From positions 7,192,001-7,256,000 of the forward strand of contig NC_013929.1 in assembly GCF_000091305.1 (NCBI RefSeq): a stretch of 64,000 bases of DNA, given 5' to 3'. Numbering within the stretch: the stretch's first letter is position 1; the number at the start of each line of letters is the position of its first letter. The DNA comes from Streptomyces scabiei 87.22. Lineage in GTDB: Bacteria; Actinomycetota; Actinomycetes; Streptomycetales; Streptomycetaceae. This document shows, in pieces, positions 16,996 to 24,423 of this stretch. Both the position numbers and the translations under genes were made by a program. A model generated the notes under the pieces. That model made no database searches. It saw only the letters and a list, made by a program, of their open reading frames with translations, and had not been told where the DNA came from.

Positions 16996-17667
16996 TCAGT
17001 CGAGCACCCGGGCCAGCGCGAATCCGTCGTACCCCTTGGTGCCGACCGTCTGGATCGCCGTGCCGCTCAGCCTCGGGTGCGCGGCGATGAGTTCGATGGC
17101 GGCCCGGGTGCCGCGGACGTCCGGCTCGGTGCTGCCGGCGTCGGCGACCCGGCCGCCGCGTACGACGTTGTCGACGACGATGACGCTGCCGGCCCGGGTG
17201 AGCTTCAGGGCCCACTCCACGTAGTGCGGGTTGTTGGCCTTGTCCGCGTCGATGAAGACCAGGTCGAACGGCTCGGGGTTCTCGTCCGTCAGCTTGGGCA
17301 GCGACTCCAGGGCGGGGCCGACGCGTACCTCGACGATGCCGTCGAGCCCGGCGCGCGCGATGTTGCGGCAGGCGACCTCCGCGTGCCGGGCGCTGTACTC
17401 CAGGGAGACCAGCCGGCCGTCGGCGGGCAGCGCGCGGGCCAGCCAGATGGTGCTGTAGCCGCCGAGGGTGCCGATCTCCAGGATGCGGCGGGCGCCCTGG
17501 ATCAGGGCGAGGAGATGCAGGAACTTGCCCTGGTTGGCGGCGACGTCGATGGCCGGCAGTCCGGCCGCCTCGTTGTCGCGCAGTGCCGCCTCCAGGACCT
17601 CGTCGTTCGGGGCGAGGTGGGTGGTGAAGTAGGTGTCGACGTCGTCCCAGGTCCGCGACTCGCTCAT
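16996..17667 (-). CDS. Class I SAM O-methyltransferase (COMT-like)
   Basis: 223 residues, the usual length for the cation-dependent Methyltransf_3 family. The SAM site is 'ILEIGTLGGYSTIWLARALP', the metal site 'FDLVFIDADKANNPHYVEWA' (D-A-D-K), and 'GSVIVVDNVVRGGRV' supplies the second Asp-Asn pair. It would methylate hydroxyls of catechol-like substrates using SAM and Mg2+. GGGAGG precedes ATG 17667. A 7-bp inverted repeat with A/T-rich arms lies 36-54 bases upstream and may be its operator. Confidence 0.85.
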   Translation of the reverse strand: MSESRTWDDVDTYFTTHLAPNDEVLEAALRDNEAAGLPAIDVAANQGKFLHLLALIQGARRILEIGTLGGYSTIWLARALPADGRLVSLEYSARHAEVACRNIARAGLDGIVEVRVGPALESLPKLTDENPEPFDLVFIDADKANNPHYVEWALKLTRAGSVIVVDNVVRGGRVADAGSTEPDVRGTRAAIELIAAHPRLSGTAIQTVGTKGYDGFALARVLD

Positions 17668-17702
17668 GAAGCTGTGCCTCCCGCGCCTTTCGTCGGAGCA
17701 GT

Positions 17703-17721
17703 TACTTAGAACGGCTAAGTA
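17703..17721. promoter_or_regulatory. Inverted repeat TACTTAG-N5-CTAAGTA
   Basis: Perfect 7-bp arms (17703-17709, 17715-17721) in the promoter region of the O-methyltransferase gene. The half-site resembles operators of HxlR or MarR proteins. The regulator is not identified. Confidence 0.5.
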
Positions 17722-17779
17722 GATGCGCTAAAGAATAGGCGCGGGGCAGGCCCCCTGTCAGCGGTTCCCGGGGCGTGTT

Positions 17780-19054
17780 TCAGCCGATCGGCCCGGACTT
17801 CGGGTCGGCCGGGGCCGCGGGGGTCTGCGGATGCCCGCCCGGGGGCATCGGCGCGCCCGGGGCCGGGAACGGGCCCGGCGGCGGGTACGCCCCCGGGTGC
17901 GGCGCGTACCCGCCCGGTGGCGGATACGCCCCCGGCGGCGGCACGGGCGGCAGCTGCCGCTTCGCGTTGCGTCTGAGCACGATCGCGACGGCCACCCCCT
18001 TGATCGCCAGCACGGCGAAGCCGATGCCGAACGTCACCAGCCAGCCGGGTATGCCCCACACGGTCCACATCTCGTCCACGTGAATGACCTTTCTATAGGG
18101 TTCGTCGGTCGCCGCCCGCCGCAGCGTGTGGTCGCCGGAGATCAGCTCCGGCCGCGGGAAGTCCTGCTCGACGGCGGTGAGGAAGTCCGTACCGCCCCCG
18201 GTGAGACCGGCGAGCGGGCCCGACCGCCCCGTAAGGCGCCCGGCGAACGTCACCTGCGGCGCGTCCCCGCCGATCGAGGATCCGGGCTCCATCCGGTGCC
18301 CGGCGAGCACGTACAGGTCGAGGGCCTGCGGGGTGGTGGCCAGGCGGGACAGGCGCATCGGGTAGACCGGCGCGTCGGCCGCGAAGGTCAGATGCAGCGG
18401 GTCGAGGGTGCCGGTCAGCGGCCGGCCGGCGGCGGTGTCCTCCGGTGCCAGCCGGACCGCCACGTACTCCCACTCCTGCCGCACGTACGGCTCCAGTGCC
18501 GTGTCCAGGCGGTCCGGGAGCGAGAAGCCGTTCTCGTCGAGCCAGTCGCCGAGGGCGCCGGAGTCGGTGGCGGTCAGCCGGGCCACGTCGAACGGGCCGA
18601 GCCGTTCGCGGCCGACGACCTCCACCGGAGCCCCCGGACTGCGGGGCGCGGCGTCCCCCGCAGCACCGTCGCTCTCGAACAGGTCGAACGGCCAGTCCCG
18701 CGAGCGTGGCCAGAAGTACTCCCGCCGCTCGTACACGGGTGCGGTCTCCGCCGCGAGCCGCTCGAAGACGGCCGCGTCCCCGAGCCGCACCGTCGCGCGG
18801 TGCGGCACCGGCATGATCCAGGCGGCCGTGCGGGCGTCGCCCGAGACCGTCAGACTCATGACGATCTGCTCCTCGCGACCGTCCCAGCGCACCACGGACG
18901 TCTCGCGGTTCACGTACACGTTCCGCCGGCCGTCCGGCACCATCGCCCCGCAGCCGCAGGCGTACGCCGGTGCCACGAGCGAGGCCAGCTGGAAGCCCAG
19001 CAGCGCGAGCACCACGACCAGAAGCCGTCCGCGCCCCTGTAGGCAACCGTTCAT
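17780..19054 (-). CDS. DUF2330 secreted membrane-anchored protein
   Basis: 424 residues. Signal peptide at 1-32 ('LLVVVLALLGFQLASLVAPA', then YACGCGA), a long extracytoplasmic DUF2330 domain ('NVYVNRETSVVRWDGREEQI', 'WIMPVPHRATVRLGDAAVFE', 'YVAVRLAP'), then a membrane segment near 335-355 ('WLVTFGIGFAVLAIKGVAVA') and a Pro/Gly/Tyr-rich cytosolic tail. DUF2330 proteins are surface proteins of unknown function with a conserved CGCG near the mature N-terminus. Three TGTCA repeats spaced 11 bp lie 44-70 bases upstream of the start. Confidence 0.8.
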   Translation of the reverse strand: MNGCLQGRGRLLVVVLALLGFQLASLVAPAYACGCGAMVPDGRRNVYVNRETSVVRWDGREEQIVMSLTVSGDARTAAWIMPVPHRATVRLGDAAVFERLAAETAPVYERREYFWPRSRDWPFDLFESDGAAGDAAPRSPGAPVEVVGRERLGPFDVARLTATDSGALGDWLDENGFSLPDRLDTALEPYVRQEWEYVAVRLAPEDTAAGRPLTGTLDPLHLTFAADAPVYPMRLSRLATTPQALDLYVLAGHRMEPGSSIGGDAPQVTFAGRLTGRSGPLAGLTGGGTDFLTAVEQDFPRPELISGDHTLRRAATDEPYRKVIHVDEMWTVWGIPGWLVTFGIGFAVLAIKGVAVAIVLRRNAKRQLPPVPPPGAYPPPGGYAPHPGAYPPPGPFPAPGAPMPPGGHPQTPAAPADPKSGPIG

Positions 19055-19097
19055 CCCCCGTGCTCCCCCCGTCGTGCGTCCGTGCCTGCGGCCATGC

Positions 19098-19124
19098 TGT
19101 CAGGCGATTGTCAGTGGCCTGTCA
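19098..19124. promoter_or_regulatory. Three direct repeats TGTCA at 11-bp spacing
   Basis: TGTCA begins at 19098, 19109 and 19120, one helical turn apart, upstream of the DUF2330 gene. Direct repeats with an 11-bp period are the layout of OmpR/PhoP-type operators; the sequence itself is only a partial match to the Streptomyces PHO box. Confidence 0.4.
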
Positions 19125-19315
19125 CGATCCCGCACGTGACGCGCATCCGTGATCGACGTCGTGCCCTGCGAGGGCGGGCAACCTCGCGCGCACTATGGTC
19201 ATCCCGGACAAAACAGAGGTGACTCCCGGGTGAAGCGGGGGTTACCCGTGTCCTGCGAGGGGGGCAGTGCGAGCCTTCTCGGTGGGACGTGGGCGGCTCG
19301 GAGGGACGACAGCGC

Positions 19316-21373
19316 GTGGCGACGGAGCGGAGCAGACCGGGCGGTGCCGTCGGCACGGGTGCGGCGGTGGGCCGGTTGGGGGCGGTACGAGCCGTGCTGT
19401 GGCTGGTCGCCGCGGTCCTGGCGGTGCGGCAGGTCGCCGTCGCGCTGGGCACACCCAAGGGTGAGCGGCTCACGGATCTGGAGACCTGGGTCGGGCCCGG
19501 CGGGGTCCTGCACGTGACGGGCTCGCTGTACGACTCGACCCGGTTCACCGGCACCCCGTTAGCCGGACTCGTCCTCAAGCCCCTCACTCGAACGGCTGAA
19601 GAGGCTCTGGGTTGGGGCTGGACCTTCGGCACGCTGTTGCTGGTGGTCGCGCTCGGTCTGGTCGCGGCCCGTGCCCTGCCCGGGCCCGCCACCCGTCGCA
19701 CCGCTCTGCTGGCGGCTCCTGTGGCGATCACCTTGTTGATGCTGTCGTTGCCGGTGCGCAACACGCTGTATCTGGGCCAGACCAGTGTCCTGCCCGTTCT
19801 GCTGGTCCTGGTGGGCTGTTTCCTGGTGCGGGGCGAGCGCGCGGGCGGTGTCTGTGTGGGGCTGGCCGCGGCGTTCCAGCCGACGGTGCTGCTGTTCGTG
19901 GTGCTGTTGTGGTTCACCGACCGCCGGCGGGCCGCCGCGAGCACCGGGATCACGTTCGCCGCCGCCACGGCGCCGGCCTGGGTGGCGCTGCCGCACGACT
20001 CGTACACCTACTGGGTGCACCATCTGGCCGGTGTCGGCCTCGGCGGCAGGGCCGACGACCTCGCCAACCAGTCCCTGCACGGCGCCCTGCTCCGCTTCGG
20101 CCTCACCGGCCCGGCGGAGATCGCCCTCTTCCTCGCGCTGGCCGCTGCCGTGGCGGTCGTCGGCATGCGGCGGGCCGTCCACCACGCCCGCGACGGGCAG
20201 TTGCTGCTCGCCGTCGCGATCACCGGCTGCGTGGTGGTGGCGGTCTCGCCGACGTCCTGGCAGCACCAGCTGCTGTGGGTGCTGCTCACCGTGGTCGGCC
20301 GGGTCGGCACGAAGCAGTCCTCACGCTACGCCTGGCCCGTCGCGGTGGTCCTGGTGATGACACTGCCCGCGAAGATGATGGTCCCGAACGCGGCCGTCCT
20401 GCAGCCCCTGCGGGACAACGTCGTCCTGCTGGCCGCACTCGCCGCCGCACTCCTCGTGCCGTTCCTCTCCCGCACCTCGCAGCACTACCGCACCCCGATT
20501 CCCACCCGGTACGCCCCCAGGCCGCAGACGCGTCTTCGCTGGGCCCCGCTGCTGCGGCGGGTGGCCACCCGGCCGAACCTGCTGCTGGAGCTGCTGCTGA
20601 TCCGGGTCACGTATGCGGCCTACCAGCGCACGCGGCTGGAGGCGACCGGCAGCCGGGCCGCCGCCGAGGAGCACGCCGGGCAGATCCTCGCCGTCGAGAG
20701 GGTGCTGTTCCTGGACGTGGAGCACTGGTTCAACCACACGGTCGTCCGGATCGGCTGGCTGCGGGGCTTCTTCGACTTCTACTACACCTCGTTCCATTTC
20801 GTGGTCCCGCTGACGGTCCTCGGCGTCCTGTACTGGCGCCGTCCGGCGGACTACCGCTGGGCCCGCACCGCGATCGGTTTCACCACGGTGCTGGCGCTTG
20901 TCGGGTTCTTCTTCTATCCGCTGGCGCCGCCGCGGCTGATGCCCGGCCTGGGCATCATCGACACCATCCACGGCGTTCAGGACTTCTCCCGCCCGGACTA
21001 CGGCAGGCTGACGGAGGTGGCCAACCAGTACGCCGCGATGCCGTCCCTGCATTTCGGCTGGTCACTGTGGTGCGGGCTGACCATCGCGATCGTCGCGCCG
21101 AGGGTGTGGATGAAGGTGCTGGGGCTGCTGCATCCCTTCTTCACGGTCCTGGCGATCGTGGCGACCGGCAACCACTGGGTCCTCGACGCGGCCGGCGGCG
21201 CGGCGGTGGTCGGCGCGGGCTTCGGCCTCACCTACCTCCTGACGGGACCGAGGACCACGGTGTCCCGGCCGCAGCCCGGGGAACCGGGTGAGCACCCGCG
21301 CGTGGACCGCGGCCCGGCGCCGGGCCTGTCACCGGTCTCCCGGCAGAACGACGGAGGCAGGGGCGGGGCGTAG
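19316..21373 (+). CDS. Bifunctional GT87-type / PAP2 membrane protein
   Basis: 685 residues with many membrane segments. The first 390 residues resemble GT87/DUF2029 polyprenol-dependent mannosyltransferases ('FTGTPLAGLVLKPL', 'TLYLGQTSVLPVLLVLVGCF', 'AVSPTSWQHQLLW'). The last 270 are a PAP2/inositolphosphotransferase-like domain with 'QYAAMPSLHFGWSLW' (P-S-x-H) and 'ATGNHWVLDAAGG' (H-x3-D), the two histidines of that family. It probably handles a lipid-linked sugar or phospho-lipid headgroup at the membrane. GTG 19316 is preferred to GTG 19289 because GGAGGG lies nine bases upstream. Confidence 0.8.
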   Translation: MATERSRPGGAVGTGAAVGRLGAVRAVLWLVAAVLAVRQVAVALGTPKGERLTDLETWVGPGGVLHVTGSLYDSTRFTGTPLAGLVLKPLTRTAEEALGWGWTFGTLLLVVALGLVAARALPGPATRRTALLAAPVAITLLMLSLPVRNTLYLGQTSVLPVLLVLVGCFLVRGERAGGVCVGLAAAFQPTVLLFVVLLWFTDRRRAAASTGITFAAATAPAWVALPHDSYTYWVHHLAGVGLGGRADDLANQSLHGALLRFGLTGPAEIALFLALAAAVAVVGMRRAVHHARDGQLLLAVAITGCVVVAVSPTSWQHQLLWVLLTVVGRVGTKQSSRYAWPVAVVLVMTLPAKMMVPNAAVLQPLRDNVVLLAALAAALLVPFLSRTSQHYRTPIPTRYAPRPQTRLRWAPLLRRVATRPNLLLELLLIRVTYAAYQRTRLEATGSRAAAEEHAGQILAVERVLFLDVEHWFNHTVVRIGWLRGFFDFYYTSFHFVVPLTVLGVLYWRRPADYRWARTAIGFTTVLALVGFFFYPLAPPRLMPGLGIIDTIHGVQDFSRPDYGRLTEVANQYAAMPSLHFGWSLWCGLTIAIVAPRVWMKVLGLLHPFFTVLAIVATGNHWVLDAAGGAAVVGAGFGLTYLLTGPRTTVSRPQPGEPGEHPRVDRGPAPGLSPVSRQNDGGRGGA

Positions 21374-21453
21374 GGGGGCTGCGCCCCTGCCTCCATCGGG
21401 ACGGGCCGACGGCGCCGGGAGGCCGTCGGCCCGAGCACTGCGGGGTGGGGCTC

Positions 21454-22689
21454 TCAGGCCGTGGTCACCTGGAGGTGCTTGACCCCGTTGATCCATGCCG
21501 AGCGCAGCCGGCTCGGTTCGCCGGCCAGCCGGAGGCCGGGCATCGCGTCGGCGATCGCGTTGAAGATCAGGTCGATCTCCAGGACGGCCAGGGACTTGCC
21601 GAGACAGAAGTGCGGGCCTCCGCCGCCGAAGCCGAGGTGGGGGTTGGGGTCACGGGTGATGTCGAAGGTGTCGGGGTCGGTGAAGACGTCCGGGTCGTGG
21701 TTGGCGGAGGCGTAGAAGATGCCGACGCGGTCCCCCTTGCTGATCCGCTTGCCGCCGAGTTCGAGGTCCTGGGTGGCGGTGCGCTGGAAGGCGTTGACCG
21801 GCGCGGCCCAGCGGACGATCTCCTCGGCCGCCGTCGCCGGGCGTTCGCGCTTGTAGAGGTCCCACTGGTCGGGGTGGGTGAGGAAGGCGTGCATGCCGTG
21901 CGTGATGGCGTTGCGGGTCGTCTCGTTGCCGGCGACCGCCAGCATCAGCACGAAGAAGCCGAACTCGTCGGAGGTGAGGTTCCCCTCGTCCTCGGCGGCC
22001 ACCAGGGTGGTGACGATGTCCTTCGCCGGGCACTGTTTGCGGTCGGCGGCCATGTTCATGGCGTAGGCGATGAGTTCCATCGCCGACTGCTGGCCGACCT
22101 CCTCGGTGATGGCGTACTCCGGGTCGTCGTAGGAGATCATCCGGTTCGACCACTCGAAGATCCGGATGCGGTCCTCCTGGGGGATGCCGATCAGCTCGGC
22201 TATGGCCTGGAGGGGAAGTTCGCAGGCGACCTCGGTGACGAAGTCGAAGGGACCCGCGTGGGCGCCGGCCTCCCGGGCGATGTTCAGGGCGCGGTGGCGC
22301 AGGTTGTCCTCCAGTGCGCGGATCGCCCGCGGGGTGAAGACGCGCTGCACGATCTGGCGGACCCGGGTGTGCTCCGGCGGGTCCATGTTCAGCAGGATCA
22401 GCCGCTGGGCGTCGATCGCGTCGCGCTCGATGTGCTCGTTGAAGCGGATGATCGCGGTGTTGACCGTCGAGGAGAACAACTCCGGGTGCGTGGAGACGTA
22501 CTTGACGTCCGCGTGCCGGGTGACGGCCCAGTAGCCCTCGTCCGCGAAGCCCGCGATGCCGGGTGCCTGCGGAATCCAGTGGACCGGTTCCGCGCGGCGC
22601 AGTTCGGCGAACTCCGGGAGGGGGACACGGTGGTGCAGCAGGTCGGGGTCGGTGAGGTCGAACCCGTCGGGCAGCGCTGGACAGGGCAT
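21454..22689 (-). CDS. Cytochrome P450, CYP125-type steroid C26-monooxygenase
   Basis: 411 residues. P450 landmarks: 'MLAVAGNETTRNAITHGMHA' (I-helix), 'AAEEIVRWAAPVNAFQRTA' (ExxR) and 'FGGGGPHFCLGKSLA' (heme Cys). The 'CELPLQAIAELIGIPQEDR' and 'SAWINGVKHLQV' blocks are typical of CYP125, which oxidises the terminal methyl of the cholesterol side chain. Ferredoxin support may come from 37507. ATG 22689 has AGGAG upstream; ATG 22710 is less likely. It is divergent from a FadA5-like thiolase, the same arrangement as cyp125/fadA5 in mycobacteria, with KstR-like boxes between. Confidence 0.85.
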   Translation of the reverse strand: MPCPALPDGFDLTDPDLLHHRVPLPEFAELRRAEPVHWIPQAPGIAGFADEGYWAVTRHADVKYVSTHPELFSSTVNTAIIRFNEHIERDAIDAQRLILLNMDPPEHTRVRQIVQRVFTPRAIRALEDNLRHRALNIAREAGAHAGPFDFVTEVACELPLQAIAELIGIPQEDRIRIFEWSNRMISYDDPEYAITEEVGQQSAMELIAYAMNMAADRKQCPAKDIVTTLVAAEDEGNLTSDEFGFFVLMLAVAGNETTRNAITHGMHAFLTHPDQWDLYKRERPATAAEEIVRWAAPVNAFQRTATQDLELGGKRISKGDRVGIFYASANHDPDVFTDPDTFDITRDPNPHLGFGGGGPHFCLGKSLAVLEIDLIFNAIADAMPGLRLAGEPSRLRSAWINGVKHLQVTTA

Positions 22690-22736
22690 CGGCGACTCCT
22701 GACGGAGCATCAGATATAGAGAATTGCGGTGACCGT

Positions 22737-22750
22737 AGTAACGGGTTCTA
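22737..22750. promoter_or_regulatory. KstR-like box, CYP125 side
   Basis: AGTAACGGGTTCTA fits TnnAACnnGTTnnA except for the first base. It lies 48 bases upstream of the P450 start. Confidence 0.5.
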
Positions 22751-22829
22751 CAACAAGCAAGGGGTACGGGCTTTTCAGTTGCCGCACGCCCCTTGCGGTG
22801 GCGGAGCCGCGCTCAGCAGACTGCTGAAG

Positions 22830-22853
22830 AGAACTAGAACGCGTACTAGTTCT
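22830..22853. promoter_or_regulatory. KstR-like box, thiolase side
   Basis: TAGAACGCGTACTA (22835-22848) fits the KstR consensus with GTA instead of GTT, and is the centre of a larger palindrome with perfect AGAACTAG/CTAGTTCT arms. It lies 62 bases upstream of the thiolase start. Confidence 0.6.
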
Positions 22854-22914
22854 GCGTGGCGGGCCGGGCCGGGACGCCCCGCGCCGCGCGGGTAACCCGT
22901 TGAGAGGAATCCCC

Positions 22915-24084
22915 ATGGCCGCGGAACCCGTGATCGTCGAAGCCGTACGCACTCCCATCGGCAGGCGCGGTGGCGCGCTCGCCAACCTGCACCCCGCCTA
23001 CCTGCTGGGCGAGACCTACCGTGAACTCCTCGGCCGGACCGGCATCCCCGCCGACTGCGTCGAGCAGATCGTCGGCGGCACCGTGACCCACGCCGGCGAG
23101 CAGTCCATGAACCCCGCGCGCACGGCCTGGCTGACCATGGGCCTGCCGTACGAGACGGCCGCGACCACGGTCGACTGCCAGTGCGGGTCCTCGCAGCAGG
23201 CCTCGCACATGGTGGCCAACATGGTCGCGGCGGGCGTCATCGACGTCGGGATCAGCTGCGGTGTCGAGGCCATGTCCCGGGTGCCGCTCGGATCGGGGTC
23301 CAAGCACGGGCCCGGCAAGCCGTTCCCGGAGGAGTGGAACGTCGATCTGCCCAACCAGTTCGAGGCGGCGGAGCGGATCGCCCGGCACCGGGGGCTCACC
23401 CGGGAGGACGTGGACGCGCTCGGGCTGCTCTCCCAGGAGCGGGCCGCCGCCGCGTGGGCCGAGGAGCGGTTCAAGAAGGAGACCTTCGCCGTCCAGGTGC
23501 CGACGACCGAGGCGGAACAGGGGGCCGGGCAGGGCATGTGGCGGCTGGTCGACCACGACGAAGGTCTGCGGGACACCTCCGGGGAGGCGCTGGCCCGGCT
23601 GAAACCGATCATGCCGACGGCCGTCCACACGGCGGGCAACTCCTCGCAGATCAGCGACGGCGCGGCGGCGATCATGTGGGCCTCGAAGCGGATGGCCCGG
23701 GCGCTGAAGCTGCGGCCCCGGGCGCGGATCGTCGCCCAGGCGCTGGTCGGCTCCGACCCCCACTTCCACCTCGACGGGCCGATCGACGCGACCAGGGCGG
23801 TGCTGGGGAAGGCGGGGATGTCGCTCAAGGACATCGACCTCGTCGAGATCAACGAGGCCTTCGCGTCGGTGGTGCTGAGCTGGGCGCAGGTCTTCGACCA
23901 GGACCTGGCGAAGGTGAACGTCAACGGCGGCGCCATCGCCCTCGGCCACCCGGTGGGAGCGACGGGCGCCCGGCTCATCACGACCGCCCTGCACGAACTG
24001 GAGCGGACGGACAAGGAGTTCGCGCTGGTGACGATGTGCGCGGGCGGCGGGCTGGCGACGGGGACGATCATCCAGCGGTTGTGA
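22915..24084 (+). CDS. Steroid-type 3-ketoacyl-CoA thiolase (FadA5-like)
   Basis: 389 residues; ATG 22915 after GAGAGGA. Thiolase catalytic residues are present: 'TTVDCQCGSSQQASHM' (acylated Cys, near residue 92), 'EINEAFASV', 'GGAIALGHPVGATGARL' (His) and 'TMCAGGGLATG' (second Cys). It removes acetyl- or propionyl-CoA units from the steroid side chain after beta-oxidation. The divergent pairing with a CYP125 gene, with KstR-like boxes in between, is the basis for the FadA5 assignment; a general acetyl-CoA acetyltransferase is the alternative. Confidence 0.85.
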   Translation: MAAEPVIVEAVRTPIGRRGGALANLHPAYLLGETYRELLGRTGIPADCVEQIVGGTVTHAGEQSMNPARTAWLTMGLPYETAATTVDCQCGSSQQASHMVANMVAAGVIDVGISCGVEAMSRVPLGSGSKHGPGKPFPEEWNVDLPNQFEAAERIARHRGLTREDVDALGLLSQERAAAAWAEERFKKETFAVQVPTTEAEQGAGQGMWRLVDHDEGLRDTSGEALARLKPIMPTAVHTAGNSSQISDGAAAIMWASKRMARALKLRPRARIVAQALVGSDPHFHLDGPIDATRAVLGKAGMSLKDIDLVEINEAFASVVLSWAQVFDQDLAKVNVNGGAIALGHPVGATGARLITTALHELERTDKEFALVTMCAGGGLATGTIIQRL

Positions 24085-24423
24085 GCGGGGTCCGCCGGTG
24101 CAGGCGGCGGAGGTGCCCCTGCCGGCCGTACCGCGGCCGGCAGGGCCTTCCCCCGTGCGGCCACGTCCCCCGTGCCGCCTCGTTCCCCCGTGGCGGCCGG
24201 TCGCGCCGCCCTTTCCCCCGTGAGCGGCACGTCCCCCGTGGGCGTGCCGCTCCGTGTGCGGCCCCCGTACCGCCCACAGCACTGATTCCACCGGATCGCG
24301 CATTGTCAGGCAGGGGTGTCGAGCCTGCCAAACAATGGCCGGACGCTCCCTCTCCGCTTAGCCGGACGGATGCGTACGTTGGTCCTCCGGAACGGTACGG
24401 GCGAGGTGGAGGGGAACAGCGCG
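24085..24423 (+). other. 339-base intergenic region: terminator and CCCCCGTG repeats
   Basis: After the thiolase terminator, CCCCCGTG or TCCCCCGTG recurs about five times between 24149 and 24250, spaced roughly 17-30 bases. Downstream is the promoter region of the STAND gene. No gene is supported. Confidence 0.6.
24117..24145 (+). terminator. Terminator after the thiolase gene
   Basis: Perfect 12-bp stem CCCTGCCGGCCG (24117-24128) with CGGCCGGCAGGG (24134-24145), five-base loop, followed by CCTTCC. Confidence 0.8.

Noticed and set aside
21454..24084. Antibiotic biosynthetic gene cluster (P450 plus thiolase)
   Set aside because: No PKS, NRPS or terpene synthase nearby, and the P450 has CYP125 features, so catabolism is the better reading.
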